Positions 1 to 8,504 of a stretch of DNA of 64,000 bases are shown here, one piece after another. The number at the start of each line of letters is the position of its first letter. The first letter of the stretch is position 1. The stretch spans positions 7,311 through 71,310 of the forward strand of contig NZ_JBFBIK010000029.1 of the NCBI RefSeq assembly GCF_040685555.1. Direction: 5' to 3'. Origin of the DNA: Sphaerisporangium sp040685555. GTDB taxonomy: Bacteria > Actinomycetota > Actinomycetes > Streptosporangiales > Streptosporangiaceae. The position numbers and the translations under genes were made by a program. The notes under the pieces were generated by a model that worked only from the letters and a program-made list of their open reading frames with translations, searched no databases and was not told the DNA's origin.

Positions 1-66
1 AGCACGGCTCGGAGCACGCGCGACGCCACCGGATAGGACGTGCGCGTACAGGTGGCCCAACGCCTC

Positions 67-97
67 GGCCACCCGGGGGGTTCCCCACCGGGTGGCC
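67..97 (-). terminator. Hairpin downstream of the PDZ protease gene
   Basis: A perfect 10-bp inverted repeat (67-76 with 88-97) encloses an 11-nt loop, about 60 bp past the stop of the leftward protease gene. No clear U-tract follows, so this is a terminator-like hairpin rather than a textbook terminator. Apart from it, bases 1-159 show nothing I can support. Confidence 0.45.
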
Positions 98-159
98 GGG
101 CACGCGGGACATGCCGCGAAACCCCGAAGGTTCACGCGGGCTCGACCGGCCGGGCGAGG

Positions 160-1203
160 TCACCTGGCCGGACAACTCGCCACTTGCCCGGATCCCGTGC
201 GAAGCGAGTCGATCGCCTGGACGGCCTCGTGCATGGTGCTCACCTTCACGAGGCGAAGGCCCTTCGGCACCGCCTGGACGGCGTCGTCGCAGTTGTCGGC
301 GGGGGTCAGGAAGACCGTGGCCCCCGCGTCGCGCGCGCCGACCATCTTCTGCTGGATGCCGCCGATCGGGCCTACCTTGCCGTCCGGAGTGATCGTGCCG
401 GTGCCGGCGATCGACGAGCCGCCCGTGAGCGGGCCGGGCGTGAGCTTGTCGTAGATGCCGAGGGAGAACATCAGGCCGGCGCTCGGCCCGCCGACGTCCC
501 CCACGTTGACGTTCACGGTGAACGGGAACTTGAACCGGGTGCCCATGATCATGCCGACGATCGGCCCGTTGGCGCCGGGCACCGTGCCGACCCGGAGGGT
601 CATGGGCTTGCCGTCGCGCACGAGGCTGAACTCGACCTGCTCGCCCGCCTTGTGCTTGCGCACGCCGGCGGCGACCTCGTCCACGGTGTGAACCGGCGCG
701 CCGTCGACGGCGGTGATCTCGTCGTTGCGCAGGAGCTTGCCATCGGCGGGCTTGCCCTTCTGCGTGGACGCCACGGCGACGATGACCTTGATGGGGATCT
801 TCAGCTCGTTCAGCGCCGCGGCGGTCGCGTCCTGCTGGGAGCTGCTCATCTCCTGGGTGTTCTGCTCCTCGACCTCCTTCACCGACACGGCCTTGGGGAA
901 GATCGTCTCCTCCGGCACGACGGCGACGGTGGGGTCCATCCAGCCGCGCAGCGCGGTGAGCAGGTCGATGTGGGCCTCGGGGCCGCCCTGGTAGGCCACG
1001 GTGACCAGGCTGAGCTTTCCCGACGTGGGGTAGGTCTGGTGCCCCGAGATGCTGATGACCGGCTTGCCCTTGACATCGCCCAGAGTGTTCTCCGTCGGAC
1101 CGGGGCTCAGTGCGACGTACGGCACGGGCAGCAGCGCGCCGGCGCCGCCGAGCACGAGCGTGAGCACGCCCGCAACCATCAACGTCAGACGTCGTCGGGA
1201 CAT
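160..1203 (-). CDS. PDZ domain-containing Lon-like (S16) membrane protease
   Basis: A 347-aa protein with an N-terminal membrane anchor (about residues 7-28), a PDZ domain in the middle (about 125-205) and a C-terminal Lon-type proteolytic domain. The catalytic serine sits in GGPSAGL (Ser241), and the expected lysine follows about 40 residues later in the DGKVGPIGGIQQK stretch. There is no ATPase domain, so this is the YlbL/Rv3194c type that cleaves envelope-associated substrates without ATP-driven unfolding. The substrate is unknown. The start ATG has no strong ribosome site. It neighbours the DUF2342 and ThiF/AarF genes, as in mycobacteria. Confidence 0.9.
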   Translation of the reverse strand: MSRRRLTLMVAGVLTLVLGGAGALLPVPYVALSPGPTENTLGDVKGKPVISISGHQTYPTSGKLSLVTVAYQGGPEAHIDLLTALRGWMDPTVAVVPEETIFPKAVSVKEVEEQNTQEMSSSQQDATAAALNELKIPIKVIVAVASTQKGKPADGKLLRNDEITAVDGAPVHTVDEVAAGVRKHKAGEQVEFSLVRDGKPMTLRVGTVPGANGPIVGMIMGTRFKFPFTVNVNVGDVGGPSAGLMFSLGIYDKLTPGPLTGGSSIAGTGTITPDGKVGPIGGIQQKMVGARDAGATVFLTPADNCDDAVQAVPKGLRLVKVSTMHEAVQAIDSLRTGSGQVASCPAR

Positions 1204-1302
1204 GGGGGCAACTCTATGCGCTCACCGGGACGACGGTTACGCGGACACACACAGGGCGGACATCCAGGTCAATCACAGCCTCAGAACCGGCGAACTCCCT
1301 GG

Positions 1303-1728
1303 TCAGCCGCAGGAGCCGACCCATTCGGCGGAGCCGTCGGCGAAGACCTGGTGCTTCCAGATGGGCACTTCCCGTTTGAGATCGTCGATCAGGCGCCTGG
1401 ACGCCTCGAACGCCTCGCCCCGATGCGCGGCCGACACGGCGACGATCACCGCCGTGTCGCCCAGCTGCAGGTCGCCGACCCGATGCACGGCCGCGAGCGC
1501 CGTCAGGGGGAAGTCGGCGGCGATCTTCTCGGCGACCCGGCGCAGCTCGGCCTCGGCGTTCGGGTGCGCCGAGTACGACAGCAGGGTGACGGGCTTGCCG
1601 TGGTCCTGGCTTCGCACGGTGCCGACGAAGATCGTCGTACCGCCGGCCGCGTGGTCACCGACGGCGCGGAGGACCTCGTCCACGGAGAGCGGGGTGTCGC
1701 GAATGCCCAGCAATCGGATGACGTCCAC
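1303..1728 (-). CDS. moaE: Molybdopterin synthase catalytic subunit MoaE
   Basis: MoaE is the large subunit of molybdopterin synthase. It uses thiocarboxylated MoaD to convert cyclic pyranopterin monophosphate into molybdopterin. The protein shows GTTIFVGTVR near the N-terminus, the central HRVGDL segment, AVSAAHRGEAF, and the catalytic lysine region ending in KREVPIWKHQVF. The frame is open further upstream to 1851, but the GTG at 1728 gives the usual length of about 141 aa. No moaD lies next to it. moeZ at 60.7 kb, which can thiocarboxylate MoaD-type proteins, is a possible partner. Confidence 0.9.
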   Translation of the reverse strand: MDVIRLLGIRDTPLSVDEVLRAVGDHAAGGTTIFVGTVRSQDHGKPVTLLSYSAHPNAEAELRRVAEKIAADFPLTALAAVHRVGDLQLGDTAVIVAVSAAHRGEAFEASRRLIDDLKREVPIWKHQVFADGSAEWVGSCG

Positions 1729-1866
1729 GCCATGAGAGTACTCCGCTTCCCGGACGTGGCCCGGGACCCCCATGCCCATGGGGAGGCCCGGAACCGCGCC
1801 CCGAACCGCCTGGAGCCGCATATCCGCAGGTCCGCCGCGCGTGACCGGCATACCCCTGAACGCCTC

Positions 1867-2937
1867 CTAGATCCGCCGCTTGCGCCGTGCCCTGCGGACG
1901 ATGGCGGCGGTGCCGATCACGGCGACGGTGGCGCCCGCCGCGGTCAGCGTGGCGTCCTTGCCGGACAGGCGGCGTCCGACGACCGCGTGCTTGCCCTCGC
2001 GGAGATCCAGAAGCTGCTGGAGCGCGGCCTCGTTCGTCCACGCCGGCTTCCATCCGGCGGCGCGCAGGGAAGCGCAGTCGACCACCCAGGGGTAGACGAC
2101 GTAGTGCAGGTCGGTGGCGGGAGCGGGCGTGATGCCGAGGCGGTGCAGGCGCTGGGCGGTGCCGAAGGTCAGCCCGGCGGGCAGCTCGAAACGCCGCAGG
2201 CCGGAAAGCTCCTCGACCTGCTCCATTTCCAGCCATCCGTCGCTGCCGACGGTGACGACCCCGGAGACCAGGCCGAGCGCCGCCAGCTCCAGGGCGGAGA
2301 CCAGGTCGTCCACGTGGCAGAACTGCCAGTGCGGCGCCGAGCCCTTGACGGTGAGCAGGCGCGGAGCCTCGAAGTGGCGCGTGACCACCGTGTCCATGCC
2401 CGGGCCCACCACGGCGGCCGGCCGCAGCACGGTCACCTCCAGGCCGGGATGGCTGCGAAGGCACCGGCGTACCAGTGCCTCGATCTCCAGATGGTCGCCT
2501 ACGACGCCGGAGTCGGGCTCGGCGGCCACCGGAGCGTCCTCGGGCAGCGGGACCGGGTTGTCGGGCACCGCCCCGTAGACCATGGCGCTCGTCACCAGCA
2601 CCACCCGGCGCACCCGCGCGGCGGCCGAGGCCGTGAGCACGGTCTGCGCCGCCCTGAGGTTGTAGGCGCGGCGCTCGGCCGGGTCCGCGTCGAGCCGGTA
2701 ATCGGTGGCGAGGTGGACCAGGACGTCGACGTCGGAGATCCGGTTCGCCAAGAGCGGATCTCGGACGTCGAGAACCCGCCAGGTGACGTCCGGAACGTCG
2801 CCCCGCTGGTCGTCAATCGCCACCACGCGGCGGAAATCCGCAGACGAGGCGACACGGGAGAGGAACTCCCTGCCCAGCCCTGTGGCCGCGCCGGTGACGG
2901 CGACGACCGGTGGCCGGTGGCGTTTCGAGGTAGGCAC
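1867..2937 (-). CDS. NAD-dependent epimerase/dehydratase (SDR) with C-terminal hydrophobic segment
   Basis: An atypical or extended short-chain dehydrogenase of about 356 aa. A GxxGxG dinucleotide site (VTGAATGLGREF) starts near residue 14. The VTSAMVYGA segment carries the active-site Tyr region, although the usual YxxxK lysine is not obvious. A hydrophobic stretch followed by RRARRKRR at the C-terminus suggests membrane association. Substrate unknown. I prefer GTG at 2937, preceded by GAGG, over the GTG at 2955. It is divergent from the gene at 3020 across about 80 bp. Confidence 0.8.
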   Translation of the reverse strand: MPTSKRHRPPVVAVTGAATGLGREFLSRVASSADFRRVVAIDDQRGDVPDVTWRVLDVRDPLLANRISDVDVLVHLATDYRLDADPAERRAYNLRAAQTVLTASAAARVRRVVLVTSAMVYGAVPDNPVPLPEDAPVAAEPDSGVVGDHLEIEALVRRCLRSHPGLEVTVLRPAAVVGPGMDTVVTRHFEAPRLLTVKGSAPHWQFCHVDDLVSALELAALGLVSGVVTVGSDGWLEMEQVEELSGLRRFELPAGLTFGTAQRLHRLGITPAPATDLHYVVYPWVVDCASLRAAGWKPAWTNEAALQQLLDLREGKHAVVGRRLSGKDATLTAAGATVAVIGTAAIVRRARRKRRI

Positions 2938-3019
2938 GAGGTCCTCACTTTGCACTGATCCGCCCTACGACGGATAACGTGGCGGATGTGGACTCCTCCA
3001 TCCTGCACGAGGTAGAGCG

Positions 3020-4330
3020 GTGACTGACCTGCCAGGTCGCGAAAACGACCCCAACGAGAATCCGTTCGCGATGTTCGGCGATCCGGAGCAGATGGCCGCG
3101 GCCATGCGGCAGTTCGCCGACATGCTCTCGGCCCCGGCGGGCTCAGGGCCCGTCAATTGGGATATGGCCAAGAACATCGCGCGCCACGCCGTGGTCGCCG
3201 AAGGCGACCCGAGCGTCATGGAAGGCGAGCGCCGCCAGATCGTCGACGCGCTCCGCCTCGCCGACCTCTGGCTGAACGAGGTCACCGAGCTACCCAGCGG
3301 CCTCACCAACCCGGAGGCGTGGAGCCGTTCGGAGTGGATCGAGAAGACCGTCCCGGTCTGGAAGCGGCTCTGCGACCCGATCGCCGAGCGCATGGTCGAG
3401 ACCATGGGCGGCGCCCTGGGCGGCGCGGGTCTCGGCGGTGAGGCCCAGGCGATGGCCGCGCAGCTCGGGCCGCTTATGGGCATGATGCGCCAGATGGGCG
3501 GCATGATGGTCGGCACCCAGATCGGCCAGGCCCTCGGCACGCTCGCCCCCGAGGTGATCGGCTCCTCCGACATCGGGCTTCCGCTTTCGGAGACCGCGGC
3601 CCTGCTGCCCGGCGGGATCGCCGCGTTCAGCCACGGCCTGGAGATCCCCGCCGAGGAGATCCGCCTGTACCTCGCGCTCAGGGAGGCCGCGCACCACCGC
3701 CTCTTCCAGCACGTCCCGTGGCTGCGCACCCAGCTGTTCGGCGCCGTCGAGGAGTACGCCAAGGGCATCACCGTGGACACCTCCGCCCTGGAGGAGCAGA
3801 TCCGCGGGCTCGACATCAACAACCCCGAGCAGATCCAGGAGGCTCTGAGCGGCGGTGCGCTGCTCAAGCCCGAGGAGACCGAGCGTCAGAAGGTCGCTCT
3901 CGCGCGTCTGGAGACCATCCTCGCCCTGGTCGAGGGCTGGGTCGGCACGGTGGTGGACTCCGCCGCCGAGGGCAAGCTGCCCTCCTCGGCCGCCCTGTCC
4001 GAGACCGTACGGCGACGCCGCGCGACCGGAGGGCCGGCGGAGCGCACCTTCGCCACCCTGGTCGGGCTGGAGCTCCGTCCGCGCCGCCTGCGCGAGGCCG
4101 CCGCGCTCTGGCAGGCCCTCGCCGCCGACCGTGGCGTCGACGGGCGCGACGCGGTGTGGTCCCACCCCGACCTCATGCCGACCGCCGGCGACCTCGACGA
4201 TCCCCAGGCCTTCGTCCGGGGCGAGGCGAGGTTCGACCTGTCGTCGTTCGAGGACCAGGGCGGGCGGGAGCCCGGCAAGCCCGGCGACACCCCGGAGGAG
4301 CCGGGCCCGAAGGAGCCCGGCGGCGAATGA
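3020..4330 (+). CDS. Zinc-dependent metalloprotease-like protein (DUF2342 family)
   Basis: A 436-aa protein of the actinobacterial DUF2342/TIGR03624 family, often named zinc-dependent metalloprotease or F420-associated hydrolase. The N-terminal third is rich in Met/Gly/Ala (a stretch with GALGGAGLGGEAQAMAAQLG). The central LREAAHHRLFQHVPWL carries paired His residues likely to bind metal. The charged Pro/Gly/Glu-rich tail is probably disordered. GTG start with GAGG eight bases upstream. The stop overlaps the next Nudix gene (ATGA), so the two are translationally coupled. Biochemical role not established; the Mtb counterpart in this neighbourhood is Rv3195. Confidence 0.85.
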   Translation: MTDLPGRENDPNENPFAMFGDPEQMAAAMRQFADMLSAPAGSGPVNWDMAKNIARHAVVAEGDPSVMEGERRQIVDALRLADLWLNEVTELPSGLTNPEAWSRSEWIEKTVPVWKRLCDPIAERMVETMGGALGGAGLGGEAQAMAAQLGPLMGMMRQMGGMMVGTQIGQALGTLAPEVIGSSDIGLPLSETAALLPGGIAAFSHGLEIPAEEIRLYLALREAAHHRLFQHVPWLRTQLFGAVEEYAKGITVDTSALEEQIRGLDINNPEQIQEALSGGALLKPEETERQKVALARLETILALVEGWVGTVVDSAAEGKLPSSAALSETVRRRRATGGPAERTFATLVGLELRPRRLREAAALWQALAADRGVDGRDAVWSHPDLMPTAGDLDDPQAFVRGEARFDLSSFEDQGGREPGKPGDTPEEPGPKEPGGE

Positions 4331-4869
4331 CGCTGCGCGACGAGGCGCGAACCGCGCTGAGCCTGTGGACGGCGCCCACCCCCGCCGAGGAACTGCTCCG
4401 CAAGGAGTTCGTGGAGCACCTGCACGCCTACGACGACGCGATGTGGCGTTCGTGCGCGGCGGGCCACCTCACGGCCACCACGGCGGTGCTGTCCCACGAC
4501 GGCGGCAAGGTGCTGCTGACCCTGCATTCGAAGGCCCAGATGTGGCTGCCCATGGGCGGGCACTGCGAGGTCTCCGACGTGTCGCTCGAAGCCGCGGCGC
4601 TGCGCGAGGCGACCGAGGAGTCGGGCATCCCCGGGCTCAGGCTGCTGCCGGGCCCGCTGGCGCTCGACCGCCATCGGGTGTGGTGCCACCCGCCGCACAC
4701 CTGGCACCTCGACGTCGAGTACGGCGCGGTGGCGCCGCCGGGAGCCGAGTTCGTGATCAGTGACGAGTCACTGGAGCTCCGGTGGGTCCCGGTCGACGAG
4801 ATCCCCGAGCCGACGGACGAGGCGACCCGCAGGCTCGCCCGCCGGGCGAGGGCACTCGTGCTGTCCTGA
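4327..4869 (+). CDS. Nudix hydrolase
   Basis: A 180-aa Nudix-fold enzyme expected to hydrolyse a nucleoside diphosphate linked to another group. The Nudix box runs through GGHCEVSDVSLEAAALRE into TEESGI. The first conserved Glu of the consensus is Asp here; the REXXEE core is intact. Substrate unknown. Its ATG overlaps the stop of the DUF2342 gene by the ATGA arrangement. Confidence 0.88.
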   Translation: MTLRDEARTALSLWTAPTPAEELLRKEFVEHLHAYDDAMWRSCAAGHLTATTAVLSHDGGKVLLTLHSKAQMWLPMGGHCEVSDVSLEAAALREATEESGIPGLRLLPGPLALDRHRVWCHPPHTWHLDVEYGAVAPPGAEFVISDESLELRWVPVDEIPEPTDEATRRLARRARALVLS

Positions 4870-5029
4870 CGGCGGGGTGGAGATCAGGCGTGCCCTTCCC
4901 GGCGGCCGGGCTCTGACACGCCTCGGCTTCTTCACGCGGTTCATACATTCGCTCGATAGGGTCGTGATCAGGACACCGAGCCGGACCTTGAGATGGGTGA
5001 AGAACACGGCCGAGACACAGGTGGGCGGC

Positions 5030-6013
5030 GTGATAGTGACTCCTACCCGTCCACGACGGCTTCAACGGCGCGTGCCGGGCACACTGGCCTGGCTCGCGGT
5101 GACGCCGTTCGCCGCCTGGGCCGTCACCCGGGTGGGCGGCCTGGAGCGCGGGTCGTTCCCTGAGCAGATCATGACGGCCACGCCGTACGCCGCGGCGGGC
5201 TCGCTGCTTCCGGTGCTGCTGTCCGTCCTGTCCAAGAAGAAGGCCGTGACGGCCGTCGCCGTCGCGACGTCGGTGGCGCTGGGGTTCAGCGTGCTCCCCC
5301 GCGCCTTCGGGGACACGCAGGTCGCGTCCGGCCGGCCCTTCACGGTGCTCACGGCGAACCTCTTCTTCGGTCACGGTGACGCGGACACCGTGGTCGACCT
5401 GGTCCGCCGCCACCGTCCCGACATCCTCAACACCCAGGAGCTCACTCCCGGGGCCGTGGCCGACCTCGACGCGGCGGGGCTGAAGGAGCTGATGCCCTAC
5501 CGCGTCCTGCAGGACGAGTGGAGCGCGGCGGGCAGCGGCATCTACTCCAGCCATCCGATCACCCAGCTCGACGGGCTGTTCCAGGTGATCGGCCACAACA
5601 TGCCCGCGGTGCGGCTGAGCCTGCCCGAGGGCCCGCAGGTCGAGATCGTCGACGTGCACACGCTTCCCCCGCTGGGCCGTCAGGTCACCCAGTGGACCGA
5701 GGGGCTGCGGGCGCTGCCGCCGGGGCCGTCATCTGGACCGTTCCGCATCCTGGCGGGCGACTTCAACGCGAGCCTCGACCACGCCGAGATGCGGCGCCTG
5801 ATCGCACGGGGTTACCACGACGCCGGCGACACGACCGGCAACGGCCTGACCCCGACCTGGCCGGCCAACAAGCGGATTCCCGCGATGATCACGATCGACC
5901 ACGTGCTCGCCGACCTTCGCGTCTCCGTGCTGGGCTACCACGTGTACGACGTTCCTGGCACCGACCATCGGGCCGTGCTGACCCGGCTGTCGCTGCCGGT
6001 CGCCGGGCACTGA
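5030..6013 (+). CDS. Endonuclease/exonuclease/phosphatase family protein, membrane-anchored
   Basis: About 327 aa. Two or three hydrophobic segments occupy the first 100 residues, followed by an EEP-superfamily catalytic domain: TANLFFGHGD, ILNTQELTP (metal-binding Glu), VDVHTLPP, ILAGDFNASLDH (Asp/Asn catalytic pair) and the terminal DHVLAD...GTDHRAVL signature. The topology places the catalytic domain outside the membrane. The start is uncertain: GTG at 5030 has AGGTGG six bases upstream; in-frame GTG codons at 4997 and 5021 are alternatives. Substrate (nucleic acid, lipid or sugar phosphate) unknown. Confidence 0.85.
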   Translation: MIVTPTRPRRLQRRVPGTLAWLAVTPFAAWAVTRVGGLERGSFPEQIMTATPYAAAGSLLPVLLSVLSKKKAVTAVAVATSVALGFSVLPRAFGDTQVASGRPFTVLTANLFFGHGDADTVVDLVRRHRPDILNTQELTPGAVADLDAAGLKELMPYRVLQDEWSAAGSGIYSSHPITQLDGLFQVIGHNMPAVRLSLPEGPQVEIVDVHTLPPLGRQVTQWTEGLRALPPGPSSGPFRILAGDFNASLDHAEMRRLIARGYHDAGDTTGNGLTPTWPANKRIPAMITIDHVLADLRVSVLGYHVYDVPGTDHRAVLTRLSLPVAGH

Positions 6014-6023
6014 CCGCACCGGG

Positions 6024-6614
6024 CTACGCGCTGAGCAGGGCCCGGGTGTTCTCCCAGCCTTCGAGGCCGGGGTCCAGCCTGGCGATGTCGCCGGGGGCGC
6101 GAAGGCGGTGCCAGCCGGGGCCGGTGGCGACCATGCGGCTCCCGGGTGCCTGGCCGCGGAGCCGTACGACCACATCGGGATCATCGAGGCCGGCCGAGGC
6201 CCACGCGGGGAACGGCAGCCTGGCCGCCATCGCCACCGCGCCGCCGTCGGCGGCCGGGCAGATCGCGATGGGCGCGCGGCCCAGCTCGCGGAAGAGCTTC
6301 CCGATCAGCAGCGGGGGGAGGTCGGGCGCGTCGCCGCTGATCACCACCGCCTCCTCGCCGTACGGCTGGAGGGCCGCGAACGCCTCGGCGGGACCGGCGG
6401 GGCCGGAGAGCGAGATCACCCGCGTGCCCGGCCAGGCGAGGTCTTCCAGCCCGTCCACACCCGCGGCGAGGATCACCGGCTCCACCAGGTCGAGCCCGGC
6501 CACGATCTCGTAGGTGTCCTCCGCCAGGGCGAGCAGGAACTCGCCGGGATCGACCCCGGGGGGCGCCCCCTTGCCCATCTCGGGCGTGACCAGGACGGCC
6601 GCGAGCCTCAACAT
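6024..6614 (-). CDS. Nucleotidyl/glycosyltransferase-like protein (DUF2064/CofC-like fold)
   Basis: A 196-aa protein resembling the small alpha/beta nucleotide-sugar or guanylyltransferase fold. The N-terminus LRLAAVLVTPEMGKGAPPG is where family members carry a nucleotide-binding loop, and VVISGDAPDLPPLLIGKLF resembles the D-x-P-x-L metal/substrate segment of DUF2064 and CofC proteins. Assignment is by motif only. The start overlaps the stop of the upstream metallopeptidase gene by 7 bp, so they form an operon. Confidence 0.55.
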   Translation of the reverse strand: MLRLAAVLVTPEMGKGAPPGVDPGEFLLALAEDTYEIVAGLDLVEPVILAAGVDGLEDLAWPGTRVISLSGPAGPAEAFAALQPYGEEAVVISGDAPDLPPLLIGKLFRELGRAPIAICPAADGGAVAMAARLPFPAWASAGLDDPDVVVRLRGQAPGSRMVATGPGWHRLRAPGDIARLDPGLEGWENTRALLSA

Positions 6615-7123
6615 TCCTCCACTGAACCGTTGGCGGCCATGGAGAACCCCTCCAGGAAGCCACGCGCGCGCTCGGCCTTGGGATAGCGCTCCACCAGCGC
6701 CCAGAAACGGGGACCATGACTCGGCACCAGCAGGTGCACCAGCTCATGCATGATCACATAGTCGACCACCCAGGCGGGCATGCCCCGCAGACGCGTCGAC
6801 AGGCGGATGCTGCCGTGGTCTGGGGTGCACGAACCCCAGCGGTGCCGCTGGTTGTCGACCCATCGCACACTGGTCGGCCACGCCTGATCGTCAAGATAGC
6901 GGGAGGCGAGCTCTCTGGCCCGGTCGAGCAGGTCGTCGTCGCTCGGGCGTCTGCGCTGCTCCTTGGCCGCCAGCCGATCGAGCATCCGGCGCACCCACTG
7001 TTCCTCATCCACTCTGCTCAAACCGGCAGGCAGGAGCACGATGGTCTTGTCGCCATCGCGGTATGCGGATACGGTTCGCCGTCGGCGTGCACTCCGGCGG
7101 ACCTCGACTGTCTCGGGGGGCAC
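6608..7123 (-). CDS. YgjP-like (DUF45, M48-type) zinc metallopeptidase
   Basis: A cytoplasmic YgjP/SprT-like zinc protease. It carries RWGSC, then the zincin motif HELVH (YVIMHELVHLLVPSHGP) with a third histidine in SHGPRFW, the standard DUF45 layout. The RRSARRRRTVSAYRDG N-terminal segment is also typical. The start is ambiguous: GTG at 7123 gives a family-like N-terminus, while GTG 7171 and TTG 7186 are in frame. First gene of a two-gene leftward operon. Confidence 0.85.
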   Translation of the reverse strand: MPPETVEVRRSARRRRTVSAYRDGDKTIVLLPAGLSRVDEEQWVRRMLDRLAAKEQRRRPSDDDLLDRARELASRYLDDQAWPTSVRWVDNQRHRWGSCTPDHGSIRLSTRLRGMPAWVVDYVIMHELVHLLVPSHGPRFWALVERYPKAERARGFLEGFSMAANGSVEEC

Positions 7124-7364
7124 ATATGCACGGTAGCCGAGAGTCCTGGGATTCCACAGGGGGTGAATCACGTTTTCGCTGGTCAATCCCGGTTCGTGTA
7201 ATGTTCAACAATCACTTGACTCACGACGGCCCCACAAGATGGTGAGCACGGGGCTCGCGAGGTGGTACTGAATCGTCCATGTTCGCGCAGAGCGCATCGC
7301 TCCCGCATCGTCCCCCTGAGTTATCCACAGGCGGGCACAACCGGCCTCGGCCCGTGGTGGAGAT

Positions 7365-8504
7365 GTGCCAGGCTGCGCGACCGTGACCACGACACCATCT
7401 CCGGACCGGCCCGCCCGGCAGCCCGTCCGGCCCAGGCTGAAGCCCGCGCTGCGCCGCCTCGACCGTGACGACCGCACCCTCCAGCTCGGCGTCCATCCCC
7501 TCCGGGCCGTGGTGCTGACCGATCTCGAGCCCCGCATGCGGAGCTTCGTCGAGAGCCTCGACGGCACGCGCACGCTCGACGAGCTGATCGCCCGTGGTGA
7601 TCTCGACGAGGGCACCGTCCACAAGGTCATGCGCCTGCTGACCGAGCGCGGGTTGCTCGACGACGCGTCGGTGCGGCCCGAGCCGCTGCGCGGGCTGTCC
7701 ACCGCCGAGCGCGACCGGCTCGGCCCCGACCTCGCCGCCCTGTCCCTGTCCGCCGCCGACGCGGGCGACGGTGGGCTCGCGGCACTGGAGCATCGCCGCG
7801 CGGCCTACGTCCGGGTGTACGGCGCGGGCCGGATCGGCGCCCAGATCGTCGCCCTCCTCGCCGCCGCGGGCATCGGCCACCTGTGCGTCATCGATCCCGG
7901 CCCGGCCCGCCACGAGGACGTCGTCCCTGGCGGGCTCTCCTTCGCCGAGGTCGGGCTCGGCAGGCAAGAGGGGGCGGTGGCGGTCGCGCGCCGGGTGGCC
8001 CCGGGCGTCAACGCCTGGACGGGGCGTACGGCCTCACACCTCACCGACGGCGCCCGCCGTCCCGACCTGGTGGTCCTCGCTCCCGTGGGGCCGCTCGACG
8101 GTGTGGTGACGCGGGAGCTCGTGGCCCTCGGCATCCCTCACCTGCTCGTGACGGCGGGCGAGGGAGTCGGCTCGGTGGGTCCCCTCGTGCTCCCGGGCCG
8201 CACCTCATGCCTGCGGTGCCTTGAGCTGACCCGGCGCGACCGCGACCCGTCGTGGCCCGTCGTCGGCGCCCGGCTCGGCGGCTTTCCCGCGGGTGAGATC
8301 GCCTGTGACACGGTGCTGTCAACGCTGGTCGCGGCGCAGGCGACCGGGCATGTGCTGGGTTCTGTCGACGGCCTGGAGCCGGTTGTGACCAATAGCACAG
8401 TTGACGTAATGCCTGATTGGCGTTGGAAAAAACGCTCGTGGAGCGCTCATCCGCAATGTCGTTGTAGTCGAAACCAGTTTGGTCCGCTAACAATGGTCGC
8501 GTGA
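7365..8504 (+). CDS. ThiF/E1-like adenylyltransferase-fold protein with N-terminal winged helix
   Basis: About 379 aa. Residues 40-110 (LDRDDRTLQLGVHPLRA... and DEGTVHKVMRLLTERGLL) look like a small winged helix. A Rossmann E1-like domain follows, with the nucleotide site VYGAGRIGAQIVALLAAAGIG and the acidic patch VIDPG. A C-x2-C pair in the Zn position (TSCLRCLELT) and a Cys-rich tail (PQCRCSRNQ) are present. Known relatives in actinobacteria (Rv3196) sit next to an AarF kinase, as here. The modified partner is unknown; no small ubiquitin-like protein is adjacent. GTG 7383 is an alternative start. Its stop overlaps the next gene by 4 bp. Confidence 0.82.
   Translation: MPGCATVTTTPSPDRPARQPVRPRLKPALRRLDRDDRTLQLGVHPLRAVVLTDLEPRMRSFVESLDGTRTLDELIARGDLDEGTVHKVMRLLTERGLLDDASVRPEPLRGLSTAERDRLGPDLAALSLSAADAGDGGLAALEHRRAAYVRVYGAGRIGAQIVALLAAAGIGHLCVIDPGPARHEDVVPGGLSFAEVGLGRQEGAVAVARRVAPGVNAWTGRTASHLTDGARRPDLVVLAPVGPLDGVVTRELVALGIPHLLVTAGEGVGSVGPLVLPGRTSCLRCLELTRRDRDPSWPVVGARLGGFPAGEIACDTVLSTLVAAQATGHVLGSVDGLEPVVTNSTVDVMPDWRWKKRSWSAHPQCRCSRNQFGPLTMVA

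Noticed and set aside
40..2958. A 972-codon open frame on the + strand over the PDZ/moaE/SDR genes
   Set aside because: It is antisense to three well-supported genes, has no domain logic and is rich in Arg/His/Gly/Asp, typical of a GC-rich shadow frame.
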